From Gnetum montanum (taxonomy: Eukaryota > Streptophyta > Gnetopsida > Gnetales > Gnetaceae), in assembly GCA_015680685.1 (NCBI GenBank), contig MNCI01026399.1, positions 1,252,974-1,316,973 of the forward strand: a stretch of DNA of 64,000 nt, read 5' to 3'. A program made the translations under genes and the position numbers. Of this stretch, positions 9,590-20,286 are shown one piece after another (within the stretch, counting starts at the first letter, position 1; each line of letters opens with the position of its first letter). Below the pieces are notes generated by a model. It made no database searches. It saw only the letters and a program-made list of their open reading frames with translations, and was not told the origin of the DNA.

Positions 9590-11650
9590 GCATTGTATAT
9601 AGGCTAGAAAGAATATTAAAAATGTGAATATGAGACACAAACAAAGTTTAGTTAAGGCATATAAAAGCTTGATTAAAACCAAGAAAATGAAATTTATCAA
9701 AGAATAGTAGGAATATTTTACTTACATCATTAAAAAGAAGCCTAGATCATTTTGATAGTATTTTCATTATAAAGCCTATTCATCATTTAATTTTTATTTT
9801 CAAGATATTTGTTTGTTTTACAATAAACTATTTACAAAAAAGATGATAATTATAGTGCTATTGTATAACAAACATCTCTCCAATTTACTTTTGAGGAAAT
9901 CATATAGGGTATTAAAAAGCTAGCATCTGGTAAAGTTATAGATTGAGATGGATTATATGCAGAATTATCAAAGAGGACAAGACCTATTATTTGTAGAGAA
10001 ATTTGATGTAGATCAAGGATTAGATCAATACTAGAAAGAATATTTTATTATATAAAATGGAGATAACAATAATTTTGACATTTATCAAATAATTATTATA
10101 AGTAGTGTTTTTTCTAAGTTGTTAGATACTCTACTAGAAAAGATAATTAGTTCTTAGGTTGAAGTTTACCATGTTAAGGTAAGGTGTTAAGTAGATTTTA
10201 GACAAAATCACTTGATTATTAATTAGTTAGTGACTCTTAGATAATGCATGGAGTTTGCAAAAATAGTGTAAGATTTTTTTTTTAATTTGTTTTATTGATT
10301 TACAAAAGCATATGATTTAGTAGTTCATACAAAACTATTTGTGTTTACATAAACTTGGCCTCCCTTTAGAATTGAGTATAACAACTCAAATATTATATGA
10401 GAAGTGATTATTAAAATTATATACAAAAATTCAAGGAAAATTTTAATTTCAAAGAAATATTAGAGTTAAGAAAGCTTATCCATGTTTTCCAACTTTCTTT
10501 TCGTACCTTTATTGATGAAATGTAGAAATGGTTATGCAATAGGCAAGATAGTTAAACTATTAAATTTAGATCCCAAGTAGTGAATCTTCTTTTAGATGTA
10601 GATGATACTTCTTTTATCTCCTCTTGTGTAGAAGGTATGCAAAATATGTTACGAATTTTAGAAAATTATTGTTTCTTATTTTGTCTTCAAGTGAATGTAA
10701 ATAAAACCAAATTGATATTATGGAGTACAAGTAATATCTATTATAAATTTTACTTTGGAGGTACTAATGTGGAAATCATATATTCTTTTAAATGTTTAAG
10801 TATTTTTTATATGAATAATTACATGTAGAGGAAGTGCATCAAAGAAAGAATATGAGAAGGTTTTAAGGATTTGTATGCTTTTAAAATCAGCTACAAGGAT
10901 TTCGACTTTGGGCTTAGAAGTTTAAACAATAAAATTTCTAGACTATCATCTATTCTATTGTATAGTATGGATGTGCTATTTGGGGATTTAGAATTAATGC
11001 TAAACTTTGGAATGATATTAAAAGAGTACAAAAAGCTTTTCTTCTCAATGAGTTAAAGGTGAAGATGCAAACACCTTACTCAATGTTATTATGTAAATGT
11101 GAATTATTAACTTTGGAAGTGAAAGCCTTATGTTAATTCACTATATATACTCATACTTTACATATCTCAAGATAAGATAAATTCTCTAAAGTAGTTCTTA
11201 AGGTTTCATGAGACCATGTTTGGTATTTTAAAGGAATGCAATAGTTGAGAAAATAGAATATCTCTTGGAAGGATGTGCAGTAAAATCCTAAGCACATTCA
11301 TTAGCTAGTTAAGAAAAAAATTTTAATATAGCTGTGATCTATTGTAGAAAGCAAGAAATAATTTTATTTATATAAAATTAGATCTAATAAAATAAATTTA
11401 GAAGTTCACTATCTCTCAACTACTATTCTAATCAAGTGTGAGAATATCATCAACAAGTTTTACTTTAGTTTACCTTATCTTAGAGTTAAAAGTAGAAGGT
11501 GGGTTCAACATTCTTGAGAAGAATACACTTGTAGGTTATGTTGGTTAAGAGCCCTTGAAGATGAGTTTCATATGTCTATTTTCTATATTCAAATTACCCA
11601 TTTGAGATAATGTTATAATGTTATAGCAAAAACCTTACATGATTTGTCTT
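9590..11650 (+). pseudogene. Decayed non-LTR (LINE) reverse transcriptase
   Basis: Motifs appear in RT order through several frames: a fingers segment near 9885-9960 (FTFEEII, GIKKLASGK, DGLYAEL), QADFR-like sequence near 10190, a KAYDLV motif near 10305, the catalytic box changed to LLLDVDD with its following VNVNKTK (10590-10715), and a C-terminal QTPYSMLL near 11075. The order and spacing fit a jockey-like LINE polymerase. The LLYADD tyrosine is replaced and frames are broken, so it is dead. No endonuclease domain was recognised upstream. Confidence 0.65.
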
Positions 11651-12355
11651 TTTTGCATAGCATGATTGTTTAGTCAATTTGAAAAGCTTATCTTTTATTT
11701 TTCATAAAAATCTAATATCTATTGTAATATTTCTTTACTAAGTATCTTTAATAAATTATTGATGTGATATGAACGTATGTCTTATACCTTGTTGACATCC
11801 TTTGTTAGTAGTGATAATGATGGTTAATAAAGAATGTGGCATTGTGTAACATGTGTTTACCTTTTGGTATGTCAAAAGCTTAAGAAAAATTGAGAATAAG
11901 GATGCTTGTGTGCTTGTTGTGTTTGTAGGGCAAGAACTTGGATTTGGACAAAAGGAGAGCTCAAAGAAAAAGGACATCTACAAGATCTAAAGAAAGCATG
12001 CGGGAGTTCAAAGTGGATGGACAAGGAACTGAGACCTCAAAGCCCAACTCCAGTGATTAAAGGGAAATCTTAGTATTGAAGAAATTATTGAAGAAAGATG
12101 TTTATAAGAAATAGCAGACATCTACTATCAACAAAAGATGTCTCCTTGATGATGAAGACATCTTGGCCGAGTTGAAGATTACTTAGAAGAAGATGTCTCT
12201 TAGAATCAATATATCTCTTCATTGTGAAGAAGATGTCTTTAGAAATCTTCATGAAGATGCCTCCTCAAAGATGTCTTCCTTGTGGATAAGACATCTCAAT
12301 CTCGAAGAAGATGTCTATAGTTAGATAGTTGTTGCAAAAATTCCAAAGTGAGTTT
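11651..12355. other. Left piece of a split repeat, perhaps a copia-type LTR
   Basis: No coding sequence is recognised. 12085-12330 holds about nine copies of AGATGTCT or its complement AGACATCT at irregular spacing. Element E is inserted at the right end (TSD AGTTT, 12351-12355); the sequence resumes at 21914, is interrupted again by element A at 22334 and resumes at 29552. A possible start is TGATGTGATATG near 11759. The LTR identity is inferred only from the general look of the joined pieces. Confidence 0.35.
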
Positions 12356-12921
12356 TGTACTGTCCTAAATCGTTGGCGTAAGGCTAGAAGAAAAGGAACA
12401 CCTAAAGATCTCCGGAGAGATACAGCAGACCCTGCCTTTGCACGAGGGCAAGCTAGAAATAAACGAAGGTAGAGTGCCTTGGATGGTTTGCACACAGATC
12501 AAACAAGGAGTTCCCCTAGCGTACGCAATGGAAGTGCACTGGGTTATTGTAAACAAATGCAAACGTAAACGTGGACAAGCGCAAACAAGGTGTAAACAGC
12601 GTAAACAGAAAATAATGTAAACTGTAAATATGATTGGCAAAAAATGTAACTATTTTTATTGATTGAAAATTACAAATAAGTGCACTGGTTAGAATGTAGT
12701 TGCAGAATGATTGCAAGGTAGACGTTTAGCCCCGATGTGAATGGATGCTGGGGAATACAGGTTTCTGGTTGTAGGTTCTGCATTGTGACCAAGATTGTCC
12801 TTTCTCAACATGACCAAGTTTGATGCCTAGCATATGAAATGTTGCCTGGAATGTTCAGTGTACAAAGTGTACAGGATGCTCTGTGATTAAATTTTCCAAC
12901 CTCGATCTAGTGGAAAATTAG

Positions 12922-12932
12922 GGTATTTATAC
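12922..12932 (-). promoter_or_regulatory. TATA box in the E 3' LTR
   Basis: GTATAAATACC on the minus strand; the same motif is at 20867-20877 in the other LTR. Confidence 0.65.
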
Positions 12933-13480
12933 AGTTTTGATGCGTGCGATGCAGATCTGTGTGAAGATCTATGGCTGCGGGGTGAGAAAAATTTGGATAG
13001 GGTGACAGGTGTGTGCATTGACTGAATGCATGAAATGTTACAATGTACAGCATGCAGTGTGACCAAGATCTCTTATGCTGACGTGTGTAATCCACAGTGT
13101 AACAGCTTGATAACTGAAAAATGCAAAATGTACAAAGAATGTTAAAGTACAAGAGTGGATCTGGATGTCTGGCCTCTGGATCTGCAGTTTTGTGCTATAT
13201 TTATGCTACCAAAGCCTCCAACATGTGTGGATCTAGCTCTGATATGTGCACACCCTGTTCTAGTGTTAGCGTCTAGCATCCAGCGTCCAGCGTCCAGTGT
13301 ATGAAAGTGTTTACGCTACTGGAAGCATGTTAGCGTGACTAACAACGTATGACCTAAAAATAGTGCATTTTGAATCCATTTTTGACCTATGAAACTATTT
13401 TTTAGAGTGGATACGTATGCCATGGGTCATGAGGGTTTTGTGTGCCAAATTTGGGCTGATTTGGATGTTGTTTTGGCCCT

Positions 13481-14700
13481 GTTTTGGTTGATGATGCTGG
13501 GCATTACGCTGTGCAGCGTCTAAAAAGTAACCCCAGCGTCACCAAGTCAAAATGGCATATTTGAGGCCAAAATTTTGATTTTCTAGAGGCTGGGAGCTAT
13601 TGGGGACCTTGGTGAAGGTCATGGGGGGTCCTTGTGCTTGATTTTGGCCTATTTTGGCTCAGTTTTTGGGCTCCAAAAGTTGGTGACGCTGATCCTTACG
13701 CTGTGCAGCGTCTGAAAAGTAACCCCAACGTCACCAAGTCAAAATGGCATATTTGAGGTCCAAATTTTGATTTTTTGGAGGCTAGGAGCTACTAGGGACC
13801 TTGCTGAAGGTCATGGGGGGCCCTTGTTCTTGATTTCAGCCTATTTTAGCTCATTTTCAGGGCTCCAAAAGTTGGTGACGCTGATCCTTACGCTGTGCAG
13901 CGTCTGAAAAGTAACCCCAGCGTCACCAAGTCAAAATGGCATATTTGAGGTCCAAATTTTGATTTTTTGGAGGCTAGGAGCTACTAGGGACCTTGCTGAA
14001 GGTCATGGGGGGCCCTTGTTCTTGATTTCAGCCTATTTTAGCTCATTTTCAGGGCTCCAAAAGTTGGTGACGCTGATCCTTACGCTGTGCAGCGTCTGAA
14101 AAGTAACCCCAGCGTCACCAAGTCAAAATGGCATATTTGAGGTCCAAATTTTGATTTTTTGGAGGCTAGGAGCTACTAGGGACCTTGCTGAAGGTCATGG
14201 GGGGCCCTTGTTCTTGATTTCAGCCTATTTTAGCTCATTTTCAGGGCTCCAAAAGTTGGTGACGCTGATCCTTACGCTGTGCAGCGTCTGAAAAGTAACC
14301 CCAGCGTCACCAAGTCAAAATGGTATTTTTGAGGCCAAAATTTTGATTTTCTAGAGGCTGGGAGCTATTGGGACCTTGGTGAAGGTCATGGGTGGTCCTT
14401 GTGCTCAATTTAAACCTATTTTAACTTAGTTTCAAGGCTCCAAAAGTTGGTGACGCTGATCCTTATGCTATGCAGCGTCTGAAAAGTAACCCCAACGTCA
14501 CCAAGTCAAAATGGCATATTTGAGGCCCAAATGTTAATTTTCTAGAGGCTGGGAGCTATTAAGGACCTTGGTGAAGGTCATGGAGGGTCCTTTTGCTCAA
14601 TTTTGACCTATTTTGGCTTAGTTTTAGGGCTCCAAAAGTTGGTGACGCTGATCCTTACGATGTGTAGCGTAAGCCAGTGTGACCATAGTGTACTTAGCCA
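13481..14700. repeat. 192-bp tandem repeat array inside U3
   Basis: Units start near 13481, 13673, 13865, 14057, 14249, 14440 and 14632 (last partial). The three units from 13673 to 14248 are nearly identical, whereas outer units carry many differences. Each unit contains the inverted repeat ACGCTG-TG-CAGCGT. The partner LTR has one unit plus a partial, so the array changed length after insertion. Confidence 0.93.
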
Positions 14701-14920
14701 AAACCAAGCATTTTGAGCCCAAAAATTTTGATTCTGGATGTCGGAAGTTGGTGCAGTTGCTTGTGGGCCCCGGGGGGACCATGCTTGTTGCATCATGAAC
14801 CATTAGGGGTTGTTTTGGAGGCCTCCAAGTTTGGTCATGTTGTATTCATGCTTAGATAGCTGCATGACTTAGCTTAAATCTTGTCTGAAAGTGCTAGGCC
14901 AAAATTTTGTGGTGTTTTCA

Positions 14921-14936
14921 TTGGCCCCTCTTTATT
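14921..14936 (-). promoter_or_regulatory. Polypurine tract of element E
   Basis: AATAAAGAGGGGCCAA on the minus strand, directly before the LTR start TGAAAACACC. Confidence 0.85.
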
Positions 14937-16084
14937 GACGCCTAGAGGAATCTACCCAAGAGGCATCGACAAAGAAGTACAAAACACCATGAGCAACCAA
15001 GTATCAAGCATTTTTCTTTGGCCCTTGGCCAGATGTCATCACATTGTGTTCAAAAGTACATGGGATCGGAAAATGAGGTTTTGAGATGTATAGGGAGAGG
15101 GTTTGTAAATGTGAGATCAGGGATTGATGAAGGGATGATTTTATTTAACTTTGGGAAGAGGAATGATCTTGTGTGAACACATCATGTTGGTTCTTGTCAA
15201 TAGCCAGTATCTAGCGGACTTAGGACCAAGACATGGGATGTGCGTCCTTTGGAGGAACAAGACCCTTGTTGAGTGTCAAAGGGAACCCATTGTCCAAGCA
15301 AAGCTACGTGATGAGGTGGTGCATTCTTTGGAGAAATAGGACCCTTGTTGAGTGTTAAAGGGAACTCTTTGTCCAACACCCAAAGCCACGCGGTGGGATG
15401 CAACATGATTGTTTGAGACACGAGTATTTTCTTCCAAGACAAGTACCTTCCCGCCTGGGGCTTGTATGGGAAGTGCCAAGGGTCTTGTGATGGATTTTGC
15501 TCTTTGATTTTTTATATTTTTTTTGTTTTTTTTTTGTTTTTGAATAGAGCTCTCTTTCAATGTTATACTCATGCTCATGTGCTTGTATCTGTTTCATGTG
15601 TTGTGTTGTGTGTTGCAACTACTTTGAGAGTTATAGTGTGCAACCATGTGTTCAGAGTTTTGGGGTGACTGGGATGTATCCGGGAAATGTAATTGAATAG
15701 AGTAGAGAGAACATTCTAGGGAATGAGGGACATTTGGGGAACTAGGAATGTACTTATGAATGGTTTGATTAACCTGGTTACATGCATAAGGAACAATGTG
15801 GTACCTCGTTGCCATGATGAAGTGCATTTGTGTATGAACACCTCTAGGTGTCATCCTGCAAACAAAACTCCAAGAAGACAAAAAAACCATGATTGAATGA
15901 GTTAGCTTAACACTTTAAACATGGATGCAATCGATGGGATGGAGGCATCACATGCAACTGCAAGCAAACAAAATTGAGCAGTAGCAATGTTGTCAGAGTC
16001 CATGTGATGAATTCATGCAGCAGGTTGATGAAGACATGTCATTTGATTATAGCAACAAATTAGTAGGCTAGTGAAGGAGTTGCC

Positions 16085-16380
16085 AGTTTATAGTCTTGGT
16101 AGACTGTCTTGGATTAGTTTTACATCATAACCCATTGGACATAGCCAGTTTAGCGTCATAGCAGATAGTGCAATGCTAGTTTATAGTCATGGCAGACTAT
16201 GGGGAGGCAAGCTAGTTTATAGTCTTAGCAGACCTTGTCAGATGAAAGTGTGGTAGTTTGCTGTCATTCCAGAAGATCGGTGGTATCAGTTTTAGGTCAT
16301 GATGCCAGGACCACTCTATGGTATTAGTTTATTGTCATGCTTCCAGGATGAATCTATGGTATCAATTTACCATTGTGATG
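16085..16380. repeat. Degenerate repeats of about 45 bp
   Basis: Six or so imperfect copies of a unit containing AGTTTATAGTCATGGCAGAC with varying spacers. No protein signal. Confidence 0.55.
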
Positions 16381-16520
16381 GCAGGACGATGTGTGGATGC
16401 ATGCACGTATGTCTAGGTGATCCTGCAAAAGAAGAAACTAGAGGACACAATGTCAAGTAGTAACTGCTAAAAATAGAACCTAAGTGCACAAGAAAAATAG
16501 AAAATAATGTGAAAATCAGT

Positions 16521-16604
16521 AGTTTAGGGCCTTTCTGGGCCGTGTGTTAGTTTAAGGCCTTTTTGGGCCATAGGCTAGTTTAAGGCCTTTTCGGGCCGCA
16601 TGCA
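16521..16604. repeat. 28-bp tandem triplet
   Basis: Units start at 16521, 16549 and 16577, each reading AGTTTARGGCCTTTYYGGGCC with a variable 7-base end. Confidence 0.8.
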
Positions 16605-16852
16605 AACGCGTAAGCTAGTACAATGTAAACTAAGGTGACGTATGCACAACGAACAAAGGTAAAGAGTGGGCAGGGATTAGACGTGTTTTTGGTCACGAGG
16701 GGTTGTTTCCTAGCCGGACGTGGTCTAGGAGGCGTGCTAGGTTTTGGTTGCTCTGGGAGGCTTTCGGTTTTTACCACTCGTTCGGGCGTTTTAGCTCTAG
16801 GTGTTGCATTTGTTGCTGTGGGTGTTCCATAAAGAGATTCGTCTTTCAAGAC

Positions 16853-17440
16853 TTATGACATGTCTATGTTGTAGATGGCTTGAAAGAGAATGTTATGGCC
16901 ATGTATGATGACTTGTACACCTTCGTATGGAAGCCAAATTTCTTGATGTATCGGTGAGGAAACGGTCCATTGTTGGGCTAGCCAAGGTCTGCCAAGAAAC
17001 ATGTTGAAACTTGGCATCTCTTCTATGATAGTGAATTTCGCATTGGTGGGGAATTGTTCTCCTACCACAAAGGCTAAGTTGATTGTGCCCTTAACTATGA
17101 CACGTGACATGTTGAAGGATTTTAAACATGTGATTTTTGTTGGCATGATCTCGTCTGCCATGTCTAGTTTGTCAATGATAGAGTATAAAGCTACGTTTGT
17201 TGCTGCACCGTCATCAATGTGCACTCTGCGAATGGTACATTTCCAAAAATGTACACTAATCAACAATGGAGCTGTTGTGACCTCCCCTCGTTCAGGTTTG
17301 ACTTTAACTACATCATCGCAGAAGGCTAAGGTGTTTGAATCCAATCCTTGTGGTGTGTGTTGCGAAATTGTTGCACGGATGGATTCCTCATTTGCAGGGA
17401 TGTCCTCTATAATAGGAATGGATGCTAATGTTTGAGCTAA
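16853..17440 (-). pseudogene. Tat-type retroviral aspartic protease
   Basis: The frame open at 17344-16853 shows the protease active-site loop as VHIDDGAATN (the catalytic aspartate followed by DG rather than the commoner SG or TG), a hydrophobic strand, and the late FLGRPWLAQQ motif typical of plant Ty3/gypsy proteases. It would cleave the Gag polyprotein. The frame is offset from gag, so at least one frameshift separates them. Sequence between the motifs is intact, but upstream homology to about 17440 is interrupted, hence the pseudogene call. Confidence 0.75.
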
Positions 17441-18309
17441 GGCTTTGTGGTGTTGGTCATTGTGTTAGCTTTGGCTTCCTTTATGTGGGTTGGGGGATGG
17501 GCCTCTTGCGTAGAGGGCTTGAGCCTAGTTTACTTGAGATGAGGGGCAAGGGCCCCAGCGTTCGATTGTTGCTTGCTTAGTGTGGCCTTTGCTTCGGTTG
17601 TGGATGTTGTTCGTTGTTCGTTTGTCCTCTTCTACTGCCATTTGGTAGGCTTACCCATGTTGTTGGCAAGGTTGACTCTTGAGGGAGAAGAGGTTGAGAC
17701 ATTGCCTATGGTTGGGCTCTGGGTAGGTGAGGGACCATCGCGTGGTGGCACTTTTATGAAAAATGGTAGTTTGGGAGGAGTCGTTGGTGTTTGACTAGCT
17801 TTTTGTGGCACCTTAATGATGAAAGGTTTCTTTGCAGTTGTGGTTGGTGCATCATGATAGTTTAATGTTTTCATGGACGATTGCGGTGGTACTTTTACCA
17901 CAAAAGGTTTTACAAGTGCTCAAGGTGGCATCTGGATGACCATGGGAGGCCTCTTGCTTGTGGAGGTGGAGGGGATCGTTGCGTTGCTGAGAGGCATACA
18001 GATTGCAAAAGGTTTCTACATAGGTTTGGGCTTGCTTCCTATGCTAATGGAGTTTATGACATAGGAGGCCTCATCTGTGCTAGGTTGACTCAAGGTGTTG
18101 ATGTTCAGTTGGCCCTGTTCTATCATTGCTTGTAAATCATCCTGTAACGCAAGGCAGGTGTTGGTGTTGTGACCAGACATCTTGTGGTAGTGACAGAATT
18201 GGTCTAACTTGAAATGTCGTGGAACCAGGGGCTTGTTTGGTGCTGCTAAGGTGGGGTTCCTTAGTAGCTTGCGGTACCTGTCATGTCTTCGGTGGGCATT
18301 CTCTACTAC
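17441..18309 (-). pseudogene. gag: Gag C-terminal linker with zinc knuckle
   Basis: Continues the gag frame past a TAA near 18310. Near 18185-18140 it encodes FCHYHKMSGHNTNTC, a C-x2-H-x4-H-x4-C finger like those in Tat-lineage Gag. Further on it is proline-rich with a repeated KPFxxKVP motif (KPFVVKVPP, KPFIIKVP, PFFIKVPP between about 17910 and 17740). Several in-frame stops interrupt it. The finger would bind the genomic RNA. Confidence 0.6.
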
Positions 18310-19224
18310 TTATTTGTATTGGATTTTCCTGGTTTTGAGGAGTTGCTCTAGTAGTTCAGAGGGTCGCGTGGGTAGCGGCATATACTTATAGTGATCCTTG
18401 CATTGAAAGTTGGGCCTTGGGGAGGCCCCTATCGTTGCAGGCAAGTTGGTACTGGTGTTTGTTGTTTTTTTGCTTGCAGCTATAGTTTCCGTTGTCTGTT
18501 GTTTGGTAATGTGTTGGTTCTTGTAAGCCACATAGGCAGGATCATTGTTGGTTTGTGCAGCTTGTTCAATGTTCTTGATCTGTGTGAAGGCTTGGCTCAA
18601 CGTTTGAGCGTTTCGGTAGTACAGTTTTGACTTAACGAAGTCATTCATGGCTCCCTTTAGAATTGTAAGCAAATACATTTCAGGGATGGGCTCATGAAGT
18701 TTGTTAAGGGCTACACTCCATCGTTGGATGAACTTTTGCGCAGGCTCAAGTGGTGCTTGTTTCACCTGTATCAGAGTGTCTAGTGTTGCTTCAGGCTTCA
18801 GGTTGTACTTAAACCTAGTAACAAACTGGTGTAACAGATCCTCAAGAGAGGATATGGAGTTACATGGCAGGGCTCGGTACCAGTCTAAGGCCATGCCTGT
18901 TAAGGACATAACGAACATGCGCAGTGTGATTCCCTTGGGTAAAGCTAATGGTGGCACTAAAGAGTTAATTGGATCATCGTGGTAGAAGTCCAGTACTTTA
19001 ATTGCTTCGGTGTTGGTAGTTTTGAGGTGCTTTACCTCGTCAGCTAACGCTTGCATCCATTGTTTTGCTTCTGCCCACTCTTGAAAGGTAGGAAGATTAG
19101 TTGGTTGTGGGGATTGTGTCGTCAGTTGCTGCTGTGAAGCAACATTCGGAGTTGGGATTGCAGGGTGTTGTGCACTGAAGTAAGTGGGTTGTTGAACAAG
19201 GGGTGTGATTCCTTGTCTAGCCAC
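18310..19224 (-). CDS. gag: Gag, retrotransposon capsid domain
   Basis: A 304-codon open frame. Residues 40-70 form a helical segment, followed by the retrotransposon-gag core: MALDWYRALP, then LEDLLHQFVTRFKY, QAPLEPAQKFIQRW and a helix with LLTILKGAM. The order and spacing match the plant Ty3 capsid domain. It stops at a TAA, after which the same frame continues to the zinc knuckle, so the natural protein was longer. It would form the virus-like particle in which reverse transcription occurs. The start is uncertain because an upstream N-terminal extension may have been lost. Confidence 0.85.
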   Translation of the reverse strand: MARQGITPLVQQPTYFSAQHPAIPTPNVASQQQLTTQSPQPTNLPTFQEWAEAKQWMQALADEVKHLKTTNTEAIKVLDFYHDDPINSLVPPLALPKGITLRMFVMSLTGMALDWYRALPCNSISSLEDLLHQFVTRFKYNLKPEATLDTLIQVKQAPLEPAQKFIQRWSVALNKLHEPIPEMYLLTILKGAMNDFVKSKLYYRNAQTLSQAFTQIKNIEQAAQTNNDPAYVAYKNQHITKQQTTETIAASKKTTNTSTNLPATIGASPRPNFQCKDHYKYMPLPTRPSELLEQLLKTRKIQYK

Positions 19225-20266
19225 TAACTATGGGGTGACACCCTAAATGTGTGGGGCCAATGTAATGAAAGTGGCCTCATGTGTTTGCACTGGCGACATG
19301 TAGTGGGTGGATGTGGATGTGGGTAGTTCATGTCAGGACACTGATGCTTGCGTGCTTGTTGACGCGTGAAGATAAATCATCTATTCCACGCGTGAGTGGA
19401 ACGATGGGTTAACATGGGCACAGGGACTGAGGGTGTGGTATGAATCCTCATATTCATATTGTGCCTCGAAGTCATCTACATCATGTTGGTTTTGGGGCTC
19501 CTCAGTGGATCACCGTGAGTTTTGGCTCTTTGCCATAAGGAGCTAGGAGATGAGTTGGTGTTGGGGCTCAGAAAAGGAGATGATGTCATATATAGAGGGA
19601 GTGAATTCATGAACCCCCATGTATATGCGCTCAAAGTTTTGTTTTGCCTCATGTTCTATGGTGTCAAGGGGAAGGTTGGCCTGAATCTTCACAGAGATAA
19701 AGTTGTACTATTCCTATATGAGGATTATGAAGGTGCATGTGTTAGAGTTCTGAGATGACTCCATGGTGATGTGTGATGGGGAAGCATACGGGCTGGCTAA
19801 CAAGTGCCGAGTGTGTTTCGGGCTACGTGTGCAGCGTGTGCAATGTGATTGGAATGTCCAGCGTGACCAACGGTAGTATGAACAACGGTAGCATGACCAA
19901 CGTCAGCGTGACCAACGTCAACGTGACCAACAGCAGCGTAACCAATGTTAGCGTGACCAATGTCAGCGTGACCAACGTTAGTGTGACCAATGACAGTGTG
20001 ACCAACGTTAGCGTGACCAATAGGTAGCGTATGAATACTAAAAATTTGTCTAAGTGTCTAGCGTGTGAACACTAAAAATCTATCTAGGTGCAAATTATGG
20101 TGAATTTGGATTTGAAACAGATGCATTTTGTGTGTTTTTGTTGAAGAAACACTGTAGCAGTACTGCAGCAGCGTGAGCACTGTAGCAGTGTGGTTTTAGC
20201 ACTTGGTTTGGGCAGCATTTGAACAGGTAATGTGATTAGCATTTTGATTAAATAGAAAACAAGTTT
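19225..20266 (-). other. Leader region of element E
   Basis: Lies between primer site and gag. No clear domain; contains the 15-bp minisatellite at 19853-20026. Confidence 0.5.
19853..20026. repeat. 15-bp minisatellite
   Basis: About eleven copies of a unit like AACGTYAGCGTGACC. The unit length keeps frame, so both strands look open (VTNVS and LVTLT repeats), but there is no reason to think it is translated. The core AGCGTGACC recurs elsewhere in the E LTRs. Confidence 0.9.
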
Positions 20267-20285
20267 GGCCCTCCTTCTAGCGCCA
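20267..20285 (-). promoter_or_regulatory. Primer binding site of element E
   Basis: TGGCGCTAGAAGGAGGGCC on the minus strand, one base after the 5' LTR. It differs from the tRNA-Asp-type site of A to C; a tRNA-Arg-type primer as described for Tat/Ogre elements is a possibility I could not check. Confidence 0.7.
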
Positions 20286-20286
20286 T

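Larger units (their letters stand above)
12356..14920 (-). repeat. 3' LTR of element E (2565 bp)
   Basis: On the plus strand it runs from TGTACTGTCCTAAATC to GGTGTTTTCA. It aligns with 20287-21908 except for about five extra 192-bp units. The TATA box (minus strand, GTATAAATACC) is at 12922-12932, so the repeat array lies in U3. Confidence 0.9.
14937..16852 (-). other. Repeat-rich 3' internal region of E, no polymerase
   Basis: In the place where RT and integrase would be expected there is no recognisable coding sequence. It holds two copies of a unit near 85 bp (about 15248-15400, shared GACCCTTGTTGAGTGT), degenerate units near 45 bp around AGTTTATAGTCATGGCAGAC (about 16085-16380), and a 28-bp triplet (16521-16604). 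A T-rich run lies at 15510-15540. Confidence 0.65.

Noticed and set aside
12085-12330. Clustered AGATGTCT/AGACATCT copies considered as a CRISPR-like or regulatory array
   Set aside because: Spacing is irregular, the motif is only 8 bp and it appears on both strands; kept only as part of the repeat description.
17001-17435. 144-codon plus-strand open frame
   Set aside because: Antisense shadow of the E protease, which has clear motifs on the minus strand.
19773-20027. Repetitive VTNVS peptide, and LVTLT on the other strand
   Set aside because: Translation of a 15-bp minisatellite in the leader of element E; both strands are open only because the unit is a multiple of three.
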